Of a stretch of 13,100 nucleotides of DNA, positions 1 through 6,576 are shown in pieces; positions within the stretch are counted from its first letter, which is position 1, and each line of letters opens with the position of its first letter. The translations under genes were made by a program, and so were the position numbers. The notes beneath the pieces are model-generated. The model saw nothing but the letters and a program-made list of their open reading frames with translations, was not told where the DNA came from and ran no database searches. This DNA is from Chitinophaga pinensis (GTDB taxonomy: Bacteria > Bacteroidota > Bacteroidia > Flavobacteriales_D > Crocinitomicaceae). Where the stretch lies: positions 1-13,100 of the forward strand of contig CAMATR010000015.1 of the NCBI GenBank assembly GCA_945861175.1. Direction: 5' to 3'.

Positions 1-392
1 TCTGTTTTAATCGAATCTCCTCGAAGAGCTAAAACATTATCAATTCCCAAAAATTGTAGATCAATCAAAGCGTTTTCGGTTTCTTCCTTGCTAAAACCTC
101 CACAAATCAAATGTGGAACAGCATCAACCTGATATTTATTCATGATTGCAGCACAAATTCCTACGGTACCCGGTCGCTTTCTTATTGCTATTTTTTCAAG
201 TAGGCCATTGTCTCGTTCTTTATAAATAAACTCTTCGCGGTGATAAGTTACATTGATAAATTTCGGCTTGAATTCCATCATTGGGTCTATTCCGTCAAAA
301 ATAGATTGAATACTCTTACCTTTTAGTGGGGGCAATATTTCAAATGAAAAAAGTGTACCGTTAGAATTATTTAAGTGTTCTGTTACCTTCAT
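1..392 (-). CDS. metF: Methylenetetrahydrofolate reductase, N-terminal part (cut by window edge)
   Basis: The reading frame starts at the ATG at 392 and is still open at base 1, giving about 130 residues of a protein that is usually near 300-320. The family reduces 5,10-methylene-THF to 5-methyl-THF with a bound FAD, supplying the methyl group for methionine synthesis in the cytoplasm. Visible family signatures are FSFEILPP at residues 15-22, whose Glu18 matches the catalytic glutamate of the SFEFFPP motif in E. coli MetF, then INVTYH (about 46-51), PHLICGG (about 94-100) and ALRGD near the cut end. The start is supported by a TAnnTTTG promoter box 19 bases upstream. ispD ends 52 bases upstream on the same strand, so metF probably has its own promoter. 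Family assignment is firm; cofactor preference cannot be read from this part. Confidence 0.93.
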   Translation of the reverse strand, partial: MKVTEHLNNSNGTLFSFEILPPLKGKSIQSIFDGIDPMMEFKPKFINVTYHREEFIYKERDNGLLEKIAIRKRPGTVGICAAIMNKYQVDAVPHLICGGFSKEETENALIDLQFLGIDNVLALRGDSIKT

Positions 393-393
393 T

Positions 394-407
394 TTCTTAA
401 TTAAGAA
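394..407. repeat. 14-bp perfect palindrome in the metF leader, possible operator
   Basis: TTCTTAATTAAGAA is a perfect dyad centred at 400/401. It lies between the metF -7 box (412-419) and the metF ATG (392), i.e. across the expected transcription start. A symmetrical site at this place would suit a repressor, but no regulator is visible in the window, and AT-rich dyads of this size can arise by chance. Confidence 0.4.
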
Positions 408-450
408 GTTGCAAAGATAAGGAGATGCAGAAGTTAGAGGCTTCTTAATT
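399..450. repeat. 10-bp inverted repeat flanking the metF promoter
   Basis: AATTAAGAAG at 399-408 is repeated in exact inverted form as CTTCTTAATT at 441-450, with 32 bases between. The left arm is part of the 14-bp palindrome, and the right arm overlaps the ispD stop codon (445-447). The pair brackets the metF -7 box. It could be spaced operator half-sites or a weak RNA stem at the end of ispD; the sequence alone does not decide. Confidence 0.4.
412..419 (-). promoter_or_regulatory. Bacteroidota-type -7 box for metF (TATCTTTG)
   Basis: On the minus strand TATCTTTG matches the TAnnTTTG consensus and is followed by CA. It ends 19 bases before the metF ATG, predicting a leader of about 13-15 nt. 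I see no convincing TTG -33 element at the usual distance. Confidence 0.55.
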
Positions 451-1122
451 GCTTTTTTTATTACTCTTAAAGAACATCTCGGCTATAAAAAGATCTGTTG
501 GAGAGGTGATTTTTAGGTTTTCTTCGTTTCCGTCAACTAAGTGAACCGCAAAACCAGCTTCCTCGACAAGGGAGGCATCATCTGTAATACGAGTGTGAAA
601 AGGTTGCTCATAAGCTTTTTTAATCACGCTCGAACGGAAACATTGTGGCGTTTGAACCAAACAATAATCAGCTCGATTAACTGATACCGAACCATCGTTT
701 AGAATTTGTCTTAAGGACTCCTTAAGTTGAAAGACAGGCACAACTGCATCAAATGAATTCAAGGCGGAAAAACATCTTTCAATAGTAGCATTGCTAACCA
801 AAGGGCGAACAGCATCATGAACCGCTATTACATCCCCCGTGCAAATCGTCAAGGCATTTTTAATTGAGTGGTATCGCTCAACACCACCATCAATAATTAG
901 ATGAGGAATAGAAAAATGATGGAAAGCGATGCTTTCCTGCCAAAAATTTCTCCATTCATTAGGCAATGTTATAATAAACTGTGCTGATGAGTCGTAAGCA
1001 TAAAATTTTTCAAGAGTATGCATTAAAATTGGTTTATTGGCAATTTCTAAAAATTGTTTTGGTAAATGACTGCCCATCCTTTTTCCAATTCCCCCGGCCG
1101 TAACGATGAATGATTTGCTCAC
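445..1122 (-). CDS. ispD: 2-C-methyl-D-erythritol 4-phosphate cytidylyltransferase
   Basis: IspD transfers CMP from CTP to MEP, the third step of the non-mevalonate isoprenoid pathway in the cytoplasm. The 225 residues are the usual family length. The CTP-binding loop is near the N-terminus (AGGIGKRMG, residues 9-17), with Arg15 and Lys22 (in PKQF) matching catalytic Arg20 and Lys27 of E. coli. HDAVRP is at 102-107 (Asp103), Arg150 precedes QTPQ (157-160), TDDASLVE is at 180-187, and GNEENLKIT at 198-206 carries Lys204. The start is GTG at 1122: the upstream in-frame codons are TGT then a TGA stop, and the next in-frame Met (16) lies inside the nucleotide loop, so GTG is the only workable start. 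A TAnnTTTG box sits only 4 bases upstream. It is a single gene between a terminator and metF. Confidence 0.96.
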   Translation of the reverse strand: MSKSFIVTAGGIGKRMGSHLPKQFLEIANKPILMHTLEKFYAYDSSAQFIITLPNEWRNFWQESIAFHHFSIPHLIIDGGVERYHSIKNALTICTGDVIAVHDAVRPLVSNATIERCFSALNSFDAVVPVFQLKESLRQILNDGSVSVNRADYCLVQTPQCFRSSVIKKAYEQPFHTRITDDASLVEEAGFAVHLVDGNEENLKITSPTDLFIAEMFFKSNKKSN

Positions 1123-1126
1123 ACAT

Positions 1127-1134
1127 CAAAAATA
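1127..1134 (-). promoter_or_regulatory. -7 box for ispD (TATTTTTG), very close to the start codon
   Basis: On the minus strand TATTTTTG fits TAnnTTTG and ends 4 bases before the GTG start of ispD. If transcription begins the usual few bases after the box, the mRNA would start at or next to the start codon. No TTG is seen at the usual -33 spacing. Confidence 0.5.
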
Positions 1135-1169
1135 AGTGATAATTTTTCTAAAATGATTTTTAAGTCAAC

Positions 1170-1204
1170 AAAAAAAGGATTGCTTTTCAGCAACCCTTTT
1201 TTTT
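1170..1204 (-). terminator. Rho-independent terminator after the small membrane protein gene
   Basis: An 8-bp stem (1177-1184 with 1189-1196) closes a 4-base loop and is flanked by seven A on one side and eight T on the other. Read on the minus strand the one non-Watson-Crick position becomes a G.U pair, and the stem is followed by a T-run. This fits termination of the leftward small gene ending at 1217, before the ispD promoter. Confidence 0.8.
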
Positions 1205-1216
1205 ATCTTGACCAAA

Positions 1217-1405
1217 TCACTTTAATTTATTTGGATCTTTAGCAGCTTTATCAGATAATTTTCTTTGCGTATTTAGCCAAAAGAACAAGCCAAAAAATCC
1301 CAATAATAAAAGGGCAGTATTGAACTTATTTCCAATCCAATCGAAAAAAACGAATATCCAGGCAAAAAAATCACTGATTCCGTAAAAAAAGTCTGAAGAA
1401 CTCAT
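1217..1405 (-). CDS. Small aromatic-rich membrane protein, function unknown
   Basis: An ATG at 1405 gives 62 residues. The frame can be extended to a TTG at 1423 (6 more residues), but the ATG preceded by an A-rich stretch is the better start. The N-terminal third is unusually rich in Phe and Trp (FFAWIFVFFDW, about residues 13-23). A clear transmembrane helix follows (about 30-44, ALLLLGFFGLFFWL), then a short charged Lys-rich tail, which by the positive-inside rule should face the cytoplasm. The gene is separate, 115 bases after rsmA, and is followed by a strong terminator, which supports its being real. The layout resembles small Flavobacteriia membrane proteins such as DUF6341, but similarity is too weak for me to assign it. 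No function is proposed. Confidence 0.7.
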   Translation of the reverse strand: MSSSDFFYGISDFFAWIFVFFDWIGNKFNTALLLLGFFGLFFWLNTQRKLSDKAAKDPNKLK

Positions 1406-1520
1406 GTTTTTAGTTTTTAACAATACAAAGAAAGTGATTTTTGAGAATAACTTTACTTTTTTTAAAAATTATGTTTGATGAACTTAATATTCTTGAGAAA
1501 GATTTGAGGTTATTTGATTC

Positions 1521-2297
1521 CTATAAAATTTTCGCTACTGCTTGCGTTAGCTCAATAAATTGCTCAACGGATAAAACTTCAGGCCTAAGCGTGAGGAAAG
1601 GATGCTCAAATTCTTTTCCGTTAATTAATTGTTTGATGGAGTTACGAATTGTTTTTCGACGCTGATTAAAACTCATTTTCACAATTCGAATAAACAGTTT
1701 TTCATCACACGGAAAAACTTCGCGTTGATTTCTTGTGCAGCGAATCACACCAGATTTAACTTTTGGAGGCGGACTAAAAACATGTTCATCTACAGTGAAA
1801 CAATATTCTATGTCATAAAACGCCTGCAAAAGAACGCTCATAATTCCATATGTTTTTGAACCTGGTTTTTCAGCCACGCGCTCTGCTACTTCTTTCTGAA
1901 ACATACCCATAATCTCTGGGATTTGATCGCGATAATCCAGACACTTGAATAATATCTGAGTTGAAATATTGTAAGGAAAATTACCTACAACTGAGAAAGG
2001 CTCGTCGCCCATATGTTTTTTCAAATCCGCACGTAAAAAATCGGCCGAATGGATTTTATTCTCTAAAATAGGGAAATGTATTCTCAAGTATTGAATAGAT
2101 TCCGCATCAATTTCCATTGCGTGAAGCTCGAGATCTCCTCTTTTTATAAGATACTCTGTAAGGGCGCCCATACCAGGGCCGATCTCTAGCACTTTGTTAC
2201 AAGCCTGATGATTCCTGAATTGATTAGCTATTTTCTCGCAGATATTTTTATCTGTTAAAAAATGTTGCCCTAGGTGTTTTTTTGCCTTTACCTTCAT
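1521..2297 (-). CDS. rsmA: 16S rRNA (adenine1518-N6/adenine1519-N6)-dimethyltransferase
   Basis: RsmA (KsgA) dimethylates two adjacent adenines in the 3' terminal helix of 16S rRNA using SAM, a late checkpoint in small-subunit assembly. The 258 residues are normal length. The N-terminal KKHLGQHFL is at 6-14, the SAM-binding LEIGPGMGALT at 37-47 with Glu62 ending the next strand (MEID), and the catalytic motif IV NFPYN at 106-110. FSPPPKV (174-180) and the basic NQRRKTIRN (211-219) belong to the RNA-contacting C-terminal part. The ATG overlaps the stop of the upstream DUF4286 gene (ATGA), so translation is probably coupled. The gene ends with TAG at 1521 and I see no strong terminator hairpin before the small membrane gene. 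Confidence 0.97.
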   Translation of the reverse strand: MKVKAKKHLGQHFLTDKNICEKIANQFRNHQACNKVLEIGPGMGALTEYLIKRGDLELHAMEIDAESIQYLRIHFPILENKIHSADFLRADLKKHMGDEPFSVVGNFPYNISTQILFKCLDYRDQIPEIMGMFQKEVAERVAEKPGSKTYGIMSVLLQAFYDIEYCFTVDEHVFSPPPKVKSGVIRCTRNQREVFPCDEKLFIRIVKMSFNQRRKTIRNSIKQLINGKEFEHPFLTLRPEVLSVEQFIELTQAVAKIL

Positions 2298-2608
2298 ACT
2301 TTAAATTCTTCAATAACTGAAAGCAAGGTCCTGAAAGCAGCAAATCTTCCAGCATAGCGGTCTGAGTGGTCTTTTTGAAGTGATGGCGCGTGTTTATCTC
2401 TGTAATGATCCAACTTCTCTTGACTTAAGCATAAGTACATTATTGAATAAGTTAGTCCGCCTTCCTCTTCGGAATTGATTCTAGAAATTCGACTTTCCAA
2501 AAAACAGCCTGTAGCCATAACATCAGGAATATGCGTGCTACGCATCCAATTCAGCCATTCATCACCAATTTCTGGATCAATACTTACGGTAACATTATAT
2601 AAGATCAT
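2294..2608 (-). CDS. DUF4286 family protein
   Basis: This 104-residue soluble protein matches the DUF4286 family of Bacteroidota, recognised by the start MILYNVTVSID, the DEWLNWMRSTHIPDV block (about 16-30), ATGCF, a GGLTYSIMY strand (about 50-58) and the closing RYAGRFAAFRTLL. Its alternating strand-helix pattern and short length suggest a single ferredoxin-like or dimeric alpha/beta fold, but that is inference and the family has no known activity. No signal peptide or membrane segment is visible. It is the first gene of a two-gene unit: its TGA overlaps the rsmA ATG by 4 bases. The ATG at 2608 lies 4 bases after a perfect TAnnTTTG box. Confidence 0.9.
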   Translation of the reverse strand: MILYNVTVSIDPEIGDEWLNWMRSTHIPDVMATGCFLESRISRINSEEEGGLTYSIMYLCLSQEKLDHYRDKHAPSLQKDHSDRYAGRFAAFRTLLSVIEEFKV

Positions 2609-2612
2609 ACTG

Positions 2613-2620
2613 CAAAGGTA
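2613..2620 (-). promoter_or_regulatory. -7 box for the DUF4286-rsmA unit (TACCTTTG)
   Basis: TACCTTTG followed by CA on the minus strand is a textbook Bacteroidota -7 element. It ends 4 bases before the DUF4286 ATG, which predicts a transcript with almost no leader. TTG triplets upstream lie 13 and 24 bases away, neither at the ideal distance. Confidence 0.65.
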
Positions 2621-2685
2621 GAACTATTCGAGTCAATAAGAAATCAACAGCTAATTGCCTTCACCTCTTACTATTTAAAAATTCC

Positions 2686-2693
2686 TATTTTTG
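2686..2693 (+). promoter_or_regulatory. -7 box for the yicC-gmk-nadD operon (TATTTTTG)
   Basis: TATTTTTG fits TAnnTTTG and ends 13 bases before the yicC ATG, in the same divergent region as the DUF4286 promoter. The predicted leader is short, under 10 bases. A TTG at 2655-2657 is 28 bases upstream, too far for a normal -33 element. Confidence 0.55.
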
Positions 2694-2706
2694 CCAAAAA
2701 AAGTCT

Positions 2707-3573
2707 ATGCTATTATCCATGACCGGGTTCGGAAAAGCAAGTGGAAGTTTTGAAGGAAAAAAAGTAACCGTGGAAGTTCGTTCCTTGAATAGTAAAACGC
2801 TAGATTTAAATCTACGCATTGCTTCAACATATCGTGAACTTGAGCCACAAATACGAAACATCATCAGTGCAGAGTTGGATAGAGGTAAAATTGATGTGAA
2901 TATCAACATTGATAGCAGCGGCGACACTAAAAACTTTTCCATAAATAAGGATTTAGCAAAAGCATATTATCAAGATTTGAAAGCTGTTAACTCATTAATA
3001 GATGGAACAACCGAAGATTACCTAGCACTGCTTCTTCGCATGCCGGAAATTTACAATAATGAGCGCGAAGAAATAGGAGATGAAGAGAAGCAGTGGATAC
3101 TTCGCCTTAGTATTGATGCTTGTAATTCATTGAATGAATTCCGACGACAGGAGGGGCTTGCGTTAGAAAATGAATTTAATCAGCGCATTGGAGAAATCAA
3201 ATCCTTGCTAGAAAAAGTGCCAAAATATGAGCAAGAGCGGATTGACATTGTCCGTGCTCGAATAAAAAAAGGTCTTGAAGATCTTCAAAATATTCAAATA
3301 GACAATAATCGGTTGGAGCAAGAACTAATTTTTTACATCGAAAAGCTGGATATTTCAGAGGAGAAAATGCGATTACGCAATCACCTAGATTATTACCTAG
3401 AAACAATGATTTTACCTAAATCAGGGAAAAAATTAGGTTTCATTTCGCAGGAAATAGGTAGAGAAATAAACACCCTTGGTAGCAAAAGCAATCAAGCAGA
3501 TATGCAAAAATTGGTTGTTGATATGAAAGATAGCCTAGAAAAAATAAAAGAACAGATTCTGAACACCTTGTAA
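2707..3573 (+). CDS. yicC: YicC/YloC family endoribonuclease
   Basis: The 288 residues match the YicC-like family (N-terminal YicC domain plus C-terminal DUF1732), whose members have been reported as endoribonucleases acting in mRNA and sRNA turnover in the cytoplasm. The N-terminus has the hallmark SMTGFG (4-9) and VEVRSLNSKTLDL. The C-terminal domain has the conserved block with EKMRLRNHLDYYLE, GKKLGFISQEIGREINTLGSKS (about 239-260) and a terminal amphipathic helix. The central part is rich in Glu/Lys helices. ATG at 2707 gives the N-terminus usual for the family. It leads a three-gene operon, 12 bases ahead of gmk; this order with guanylate kinase is common in bacteria. Family is certain; RNA targets are unknown. 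Confidence 0.93.
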   Translation: MLLSMTGFGKASGSFEGKKVTVEVRSLNSKTLDLNLRIASTYRELEPQIRNIISAELDRGKIDVNINIDSSGDTKNFSINKDLAKAYYQDLKAVNSLIDGTTEDYLALLLRMPEIYNNEREEIGDEEKQWILRLSIDACNSLNEFRRQEGLALENEFNQRIGEIKSLLEKVPKYEQERIDIVRARIKKGLEDLQNIQIDNNRLEQELIFYIEKLDISEEKMRLRNHLDYYLETMILPKSGKKLGFISQEIGREINTLGSKSNQADMQKLVVDMKDSLEKIKEQILNTL

Positions 3574-3585
3574 TTTATCTAATCA

Positions 3586-4158
3586 ATGAGTGCAAACGGC
3601 AAATGTATTATCTTTTCAGCGCCTTCGGGAGCGGGAAAAACGACAATTGTTCATGCCTTACTTAATGCGCGTATTGGGCTAGAGTTTTCTATTTCTGCCT
3701 GCAGTAGAGATTCTCGTCCAAATGAAATTAATGGAAAGGATTACCATTTTTTAGGAATTCAAGGTTTTAAAGAGCGGATTGATGCCGGTGCTTTTGTAGA
3801 GTGGGAAGAGGTCTATACAAACAATTATTACGGAACCTTAAAATCAGAAGTAGAACGTATCTGGAAGAATGACAAGGCTGTGATTTTTGATGTAGACGTA
3901 GTTGGGGGTCTAAATCTCAAAAAGATTTTTGGTGAAGACGCGTTAGCAATTTTTGTTCAGCCGCCTAGTTATGAAGAACTTGAAAAGCGTCTTCGTTATA
4001 GAAGCACAGAATCTGAGGATAAAATCCGACAAAGGATGGCCAAGGCCAATACAGAGTTAAGCAGGGCATCAGAATTCGATCATGTTTTAATCAATGCCGA
4101 TCTAGATATGGCAATTGAAAATGCTAAAAAATTGGTTACTCATTTTATACAAGCATGA
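3586..4158 (+). CDS. gmk: Guanylate kinase
   Basis: Gmk phosphorylates GMP to GDP with ATP, an essential cytoplasmic step of purine nucleotide supply. The 190 residues are near family length. The P-loop is APSGAGKTT at 12-20 (Ala replaces the usual first Gly, which I recall from other Bacteroidota kinases). The GMP-binding part shows SRDSRPNEINGKDYHF (40-55) with Arg41, Arg44 and Tyr53, then Glu72 and Tyr81. DVDVVGG is at 102-108, and the lid has Arg138 and Arg150. The expected Thr-Thr-Arg of the GMP loop is Cys-Ser-Arg here. It begins 12 bases after yicC, and its TGA overlaps the nadD ATG (ATGA). Confidence 0.96.
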   Translation: MSANGKCIIFSAPSGAGKTTIVHALLNARIGLEFSISACSRDSRPNEINGKDYHFLGIQGFKERIDAGAFVEWEEVYTNNYYGTLKSEVERIWKNDKAVIFDVDVVGGLNLKKIFGEDALAIFVQPPSYEELEKRLRYRSTESEDKIRQRMAKANTELSRASEFDHVLINADLDMAIENAKKLVTHFIQA

Positions 4159-4769
4159 AAATTGGACTTTATTTTGGCACTTACAATCCTATTCATGTGG
4201 GTCATCTTGTAATTGCAAATTACATGGCAGATTACACCGATCTAAATCAAGTTTGGTTAGTGGTTTCCCCGCAAAATCCACTTAAAGAAAAACTGAGTTT
4301 ATTAGCTGATTATCACCGTTTGGCATTAGTAAAAGCCGCAATTGAGGACAACTCAAAGCTCCGAGCAAGTGATATCGAATTCAAACTTCCGAAACCAAGT
4401 TATACAGCCACGACACTTGCCTATCTAAAGGAGAAGCACCCTGAGCACGAATTTGCTCTAATTATGGGGGAGGATAATCTTCGAACACTGCATAAATGGC
4501 AAAATCATGAGGCCATACTAAGAAACCATAAAATTTATGTTTATCCTCGTGTTCTTACCACACAAGAAGAAGCAGAGGTTTCACAAATCAATTCACAAAT
4601 AGGAAATGATTTTGCGGGAAACCCCAATGTTGTGTTATGCGATGACGCGCCCGTAATGAAGGTCTCAGCAAGTTTTATCAGGCAAGGAATTAAAGATGGT
4701 AAAGACGTAAGATATTTACTTACGGAACCAATACATAAATATATTGACGAAATGAATTTTTACCGCTAA
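4155..4769 (+). CDS. nadD: Nicotinate-nucleotide adenylyltransferase
   Basis: NadD adenylates nicotinate mononucleotide to deamido-NAD in NAD synthesis. The 204 residues fit the family. The nucleotidyltransferase signature GTYNPIHVGH is at 8-17, with the HxGH histidines at 14 and 17; SYTATTL is at 82-88, IMGEDNL at 103-109, and the C-terminal SASFIR at 171-176 matches the (S/T)xxxxR ATP-binding motif. There is no membrane segment. The ATG overlaps the gmk stop (ATGA), indicating coupled translation. Its TAA overlaps, by four bases, the stop codon of the opposite-strand membrane protein gene, leaving no intergenic room for a terminator. A nicotinamide-nucleotide preference cannot be excluded from sequence, but the length and motifs favour NadD. 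Confidence 0.94.
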   Translation: MKIGLYFGTYNPIHVGHLVIANYMADYTDLNQVWLVVSPQNPLKEKLSLLADYHRLALVKAAIEDNSKLRASDIEFKLPKPSYTATTLAYLKEKHPEHEFALIMGEDNLRTLHKWQNHEAILRNHKIYVYPRVLTTQEEAEVSQINSQIGNDFAGNPNVVLCDDAPVMKVSASFIRQGIKDGKDVRYLLTEPIHKYIDEMNFYR

Positions 4770-6568
4770 TCCTTCATAAAAGGGTGGTAAAAAGTATTTT
4801 CAATGATTAGTTCTTTCACGAACACCTTGCCAGAAACCTTTTTAGGGTTCCAAATATACAATTTGGTGTCGCCCTCTTTTCGAAATAGATAAGTGTTCTT
4901 AATTTCTATGTCCATTTTCAAAAGTGTGCTGCTGTAATCCTCGAGTTGTTTATAATCATATGTAAGTTCTAATCCTTCTATGGTTGTATTTAATGATACA
5001 GTAACCTTAGTGTCTTCTTTAAATCTTGGAAATAAATCATCAATATTGGTGAATTCGTTTGATGGCCCAATGAAAAAGTTTTTATTAACTTCCAACGTGT
5101 CTATTTTCGCCTTGATTTCATGTTGTTTTTTGAATGGAACATATTGATAAACAAAGACCCCCTCCGTTTCATTATAGAAATCAACCTTTTGTTCAGCACT
5201 TAGAAACTCCGTAATTTTTACAATATTATTATTTTGATTGATTTCGCTCAATGGTAGGAACATTTCCACGGGGCCAAAGTGACTATCCCTTATTATTAGA
5301 TCTCCTGGTTGAATCAAGGATCCAAGATCTTTATCAAAATTAGCAGCCATATAGGTTACAAACGTTTTTTCATTCGGATCAAAATTATTTGCCCCATAAG
5401 CAAAACTTAGCAACGGAAAATGATAGAAAACCTTCTTTCCCTTCAAGTCGATTGTGTGTAAATATTTCGCCGTTTTTAATACTTGTCGGTCAAGTGGATC
5501 GGTTTTCTTAGGAAAATACTTGGTTGTTGCCAATGCCACAAATAATCCGAAAGAGGATAAAAGTACTATGCCTTTTGCAGCTTTCGTTTGCATCCATTTT
5601 AACCTGTCGATATAATAAAGATTAATAAGTATGAATGCAGGCATCCCTTGTGTGGCGATCCTCGTTAAACCAAGTGATCCGTTTTGACCGGTTGCCCAAA
5701 AATAACTGTGGGCTATAATTATCCCAAAAAATATTCCTGCCGAAAAGAAAAGCCAATCCATTTGCAGTTTCTTCCATTTTTTTTGAAAGAGAAAATACAT
5801 CATAGCGGGAGCCCCAAGCATCAATAGATACAACCCGGGATTTCCGAGGTAATTTTTATACGAGGTTAAATAATGGTGCCAATTACCTTTGCCATATATG
5901 GCATTGGACATATCATATGGGTTCTGGTTAAAATACCAAAATGGATCCTTCAACATGAACCATCCAAAGATTGCGTACAATATAAAACCTGTCAATAAAA
6001 CAGGAAGAAATTTAAATTGGCGGAAGAAAAACAATAACATTGCAGCCAAAACAACAAGCAATTGGCCTTCGCTGCGCATAAATGGGGCAAACGAAACTAA
6101 AGCTGCAAACCAAAACCATTTACGCTCCAATAAAAAATACACTGCGGCTACTATTGTCAAATTGAATAATGGTTCAGTAAGACCCCCAAGAATCGTTGCG
6201 GCTACATCGTAGGTTTTTAAAACAATTAGAGGAAACAATATCTGTAACCAAATGGTCACATTTTTTCTATCAAGAATAATAAATCCCAAAACAACGGTAG
6301 AAGCAAAAACGAGTATGTTAAATACGACAATACCATTGAATCCGAATTGCGCAAAGGTTGAAGACAAAAGTATAAAAACAGGCTTTCCCCAATGGTGTAA
6401 AAAAAGAGTTGAGTCTTTCCAGGAAGCTGCAGAAATGAAATAATGCATAACTCCGTCGCCAACGTCAACGGGAACTTCATTATGGAGCATCATAAAGATT
6501 AACCACCCTAATGAAAAGAGAAGCGAAATAGACCATAAAATTGGCCTATATAACTTTGTAAAGAACAT
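4766..6568 (-). CDS. Polytopic membrane protein, probable GT-C (GT39-like) glycosyltransferase
   Basis: I do not recognise a named gene. The 600 residues split in two. Residues about 10-350 hold roughly 10-11 transmembrane helices (for example 11-28, 77-98, 104-120, 131-147, 168-183, 187-206, 244-261, 271-287, 333-348). Residues 350-600 are soluble, with no further helix. The loop after helix 1 has Asp35 and Asp38 followed by MHYF, and then HHWGKP (58-63). An acidic residue in the first outer loop followed by a W-G-K-P type stretch is typical of lipid-phosphate-sugar-dependent GT-C enzymes of the ArnT/PMT type. By that comparison the C-terminal 250 residues should lie in the periplasm. Substrate is unknown. 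It is the last gene of the leftward string, 8 bases after scoB. Confidence 0.6.
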   Translation of the reverse strand: MFFTKLYRPILWSISLLFSLGWLIFMMLHNEVPVDVGDGVMHYFISAASWKDSTLFLHHWGKPVFILLSSTFAQFGFNGIVVFNILVFASTVVLGFIILDRKNVTIWLQILFPLIVLKTYDVAATILGGLTEPLFNLTIVAAVYFLLERKWFWFAALVSFAPFMRSEGQLLVVLAAMLLFFFRQFKFLPVLLTGFILYAIFGWFMLKDPFWYFNQNPYDMSNAIYGKGNWHHYLTSYKNYLGNPGLYLLMLGAPAMMYFLFQKKWKKLQMDWLFFSAGIFFGIIIAHSYFWATGQNGSLGLTRIATQGMPAFILINLYYIDRLKWMQTKAAKGIVLLSSFGLFVALATTKYFPKKTDPLDRQVLKTAKYLHTIDLKGKKVFYHFPLLSFAYGANNFDPNEKTFVTYMAANFDKDLGSLIQPGDLIIRDSHFGPVEMFLPLSEINQNNNIVKITEFLSAEQKVDFYNETEGVFVYQYVPFKKQHEIKAKIDTLEVNKNFFIGPSNEFTNIDDLFPRFKEDTKVTVSLNTTIEGLELTYDYKQLEDYSSTLLKMDIEIKNTYLFRKEGDTKLYIWNPKKVSGKVFVKELIIENTFYHPFMKD

Positions 6569-6576
6569 TCTTTGGA

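Noticed and set aside
393..444. SAM or other riboswitch ahead of metF
   Set aside because: The whole intergenic space is 52 bases and the promoter lies within it, leaving no room for an aptamer.
1406..1423. N-terminal extension of the small membrane protein to a TTG start
   Set aside because: It adds only six polar residues, uses a rare start, and an ATG with an A-rich upstream stretch follows at 1405.
1426..1433. TTTCTTTG on the minus strand as promoter of the small membrane protein gene
   Set aside because: It has T in place of the A of TAnnTTTG and there is no TTG at a useful spacing; too weak to list, although the gene needs some promoter in this gap.
1441..1859. Plus-strand open frames opposite rsmA
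   Set aside because: They are antisense shadows of rsmA with no recognisable domain, and rsmA is certain on the other strand.
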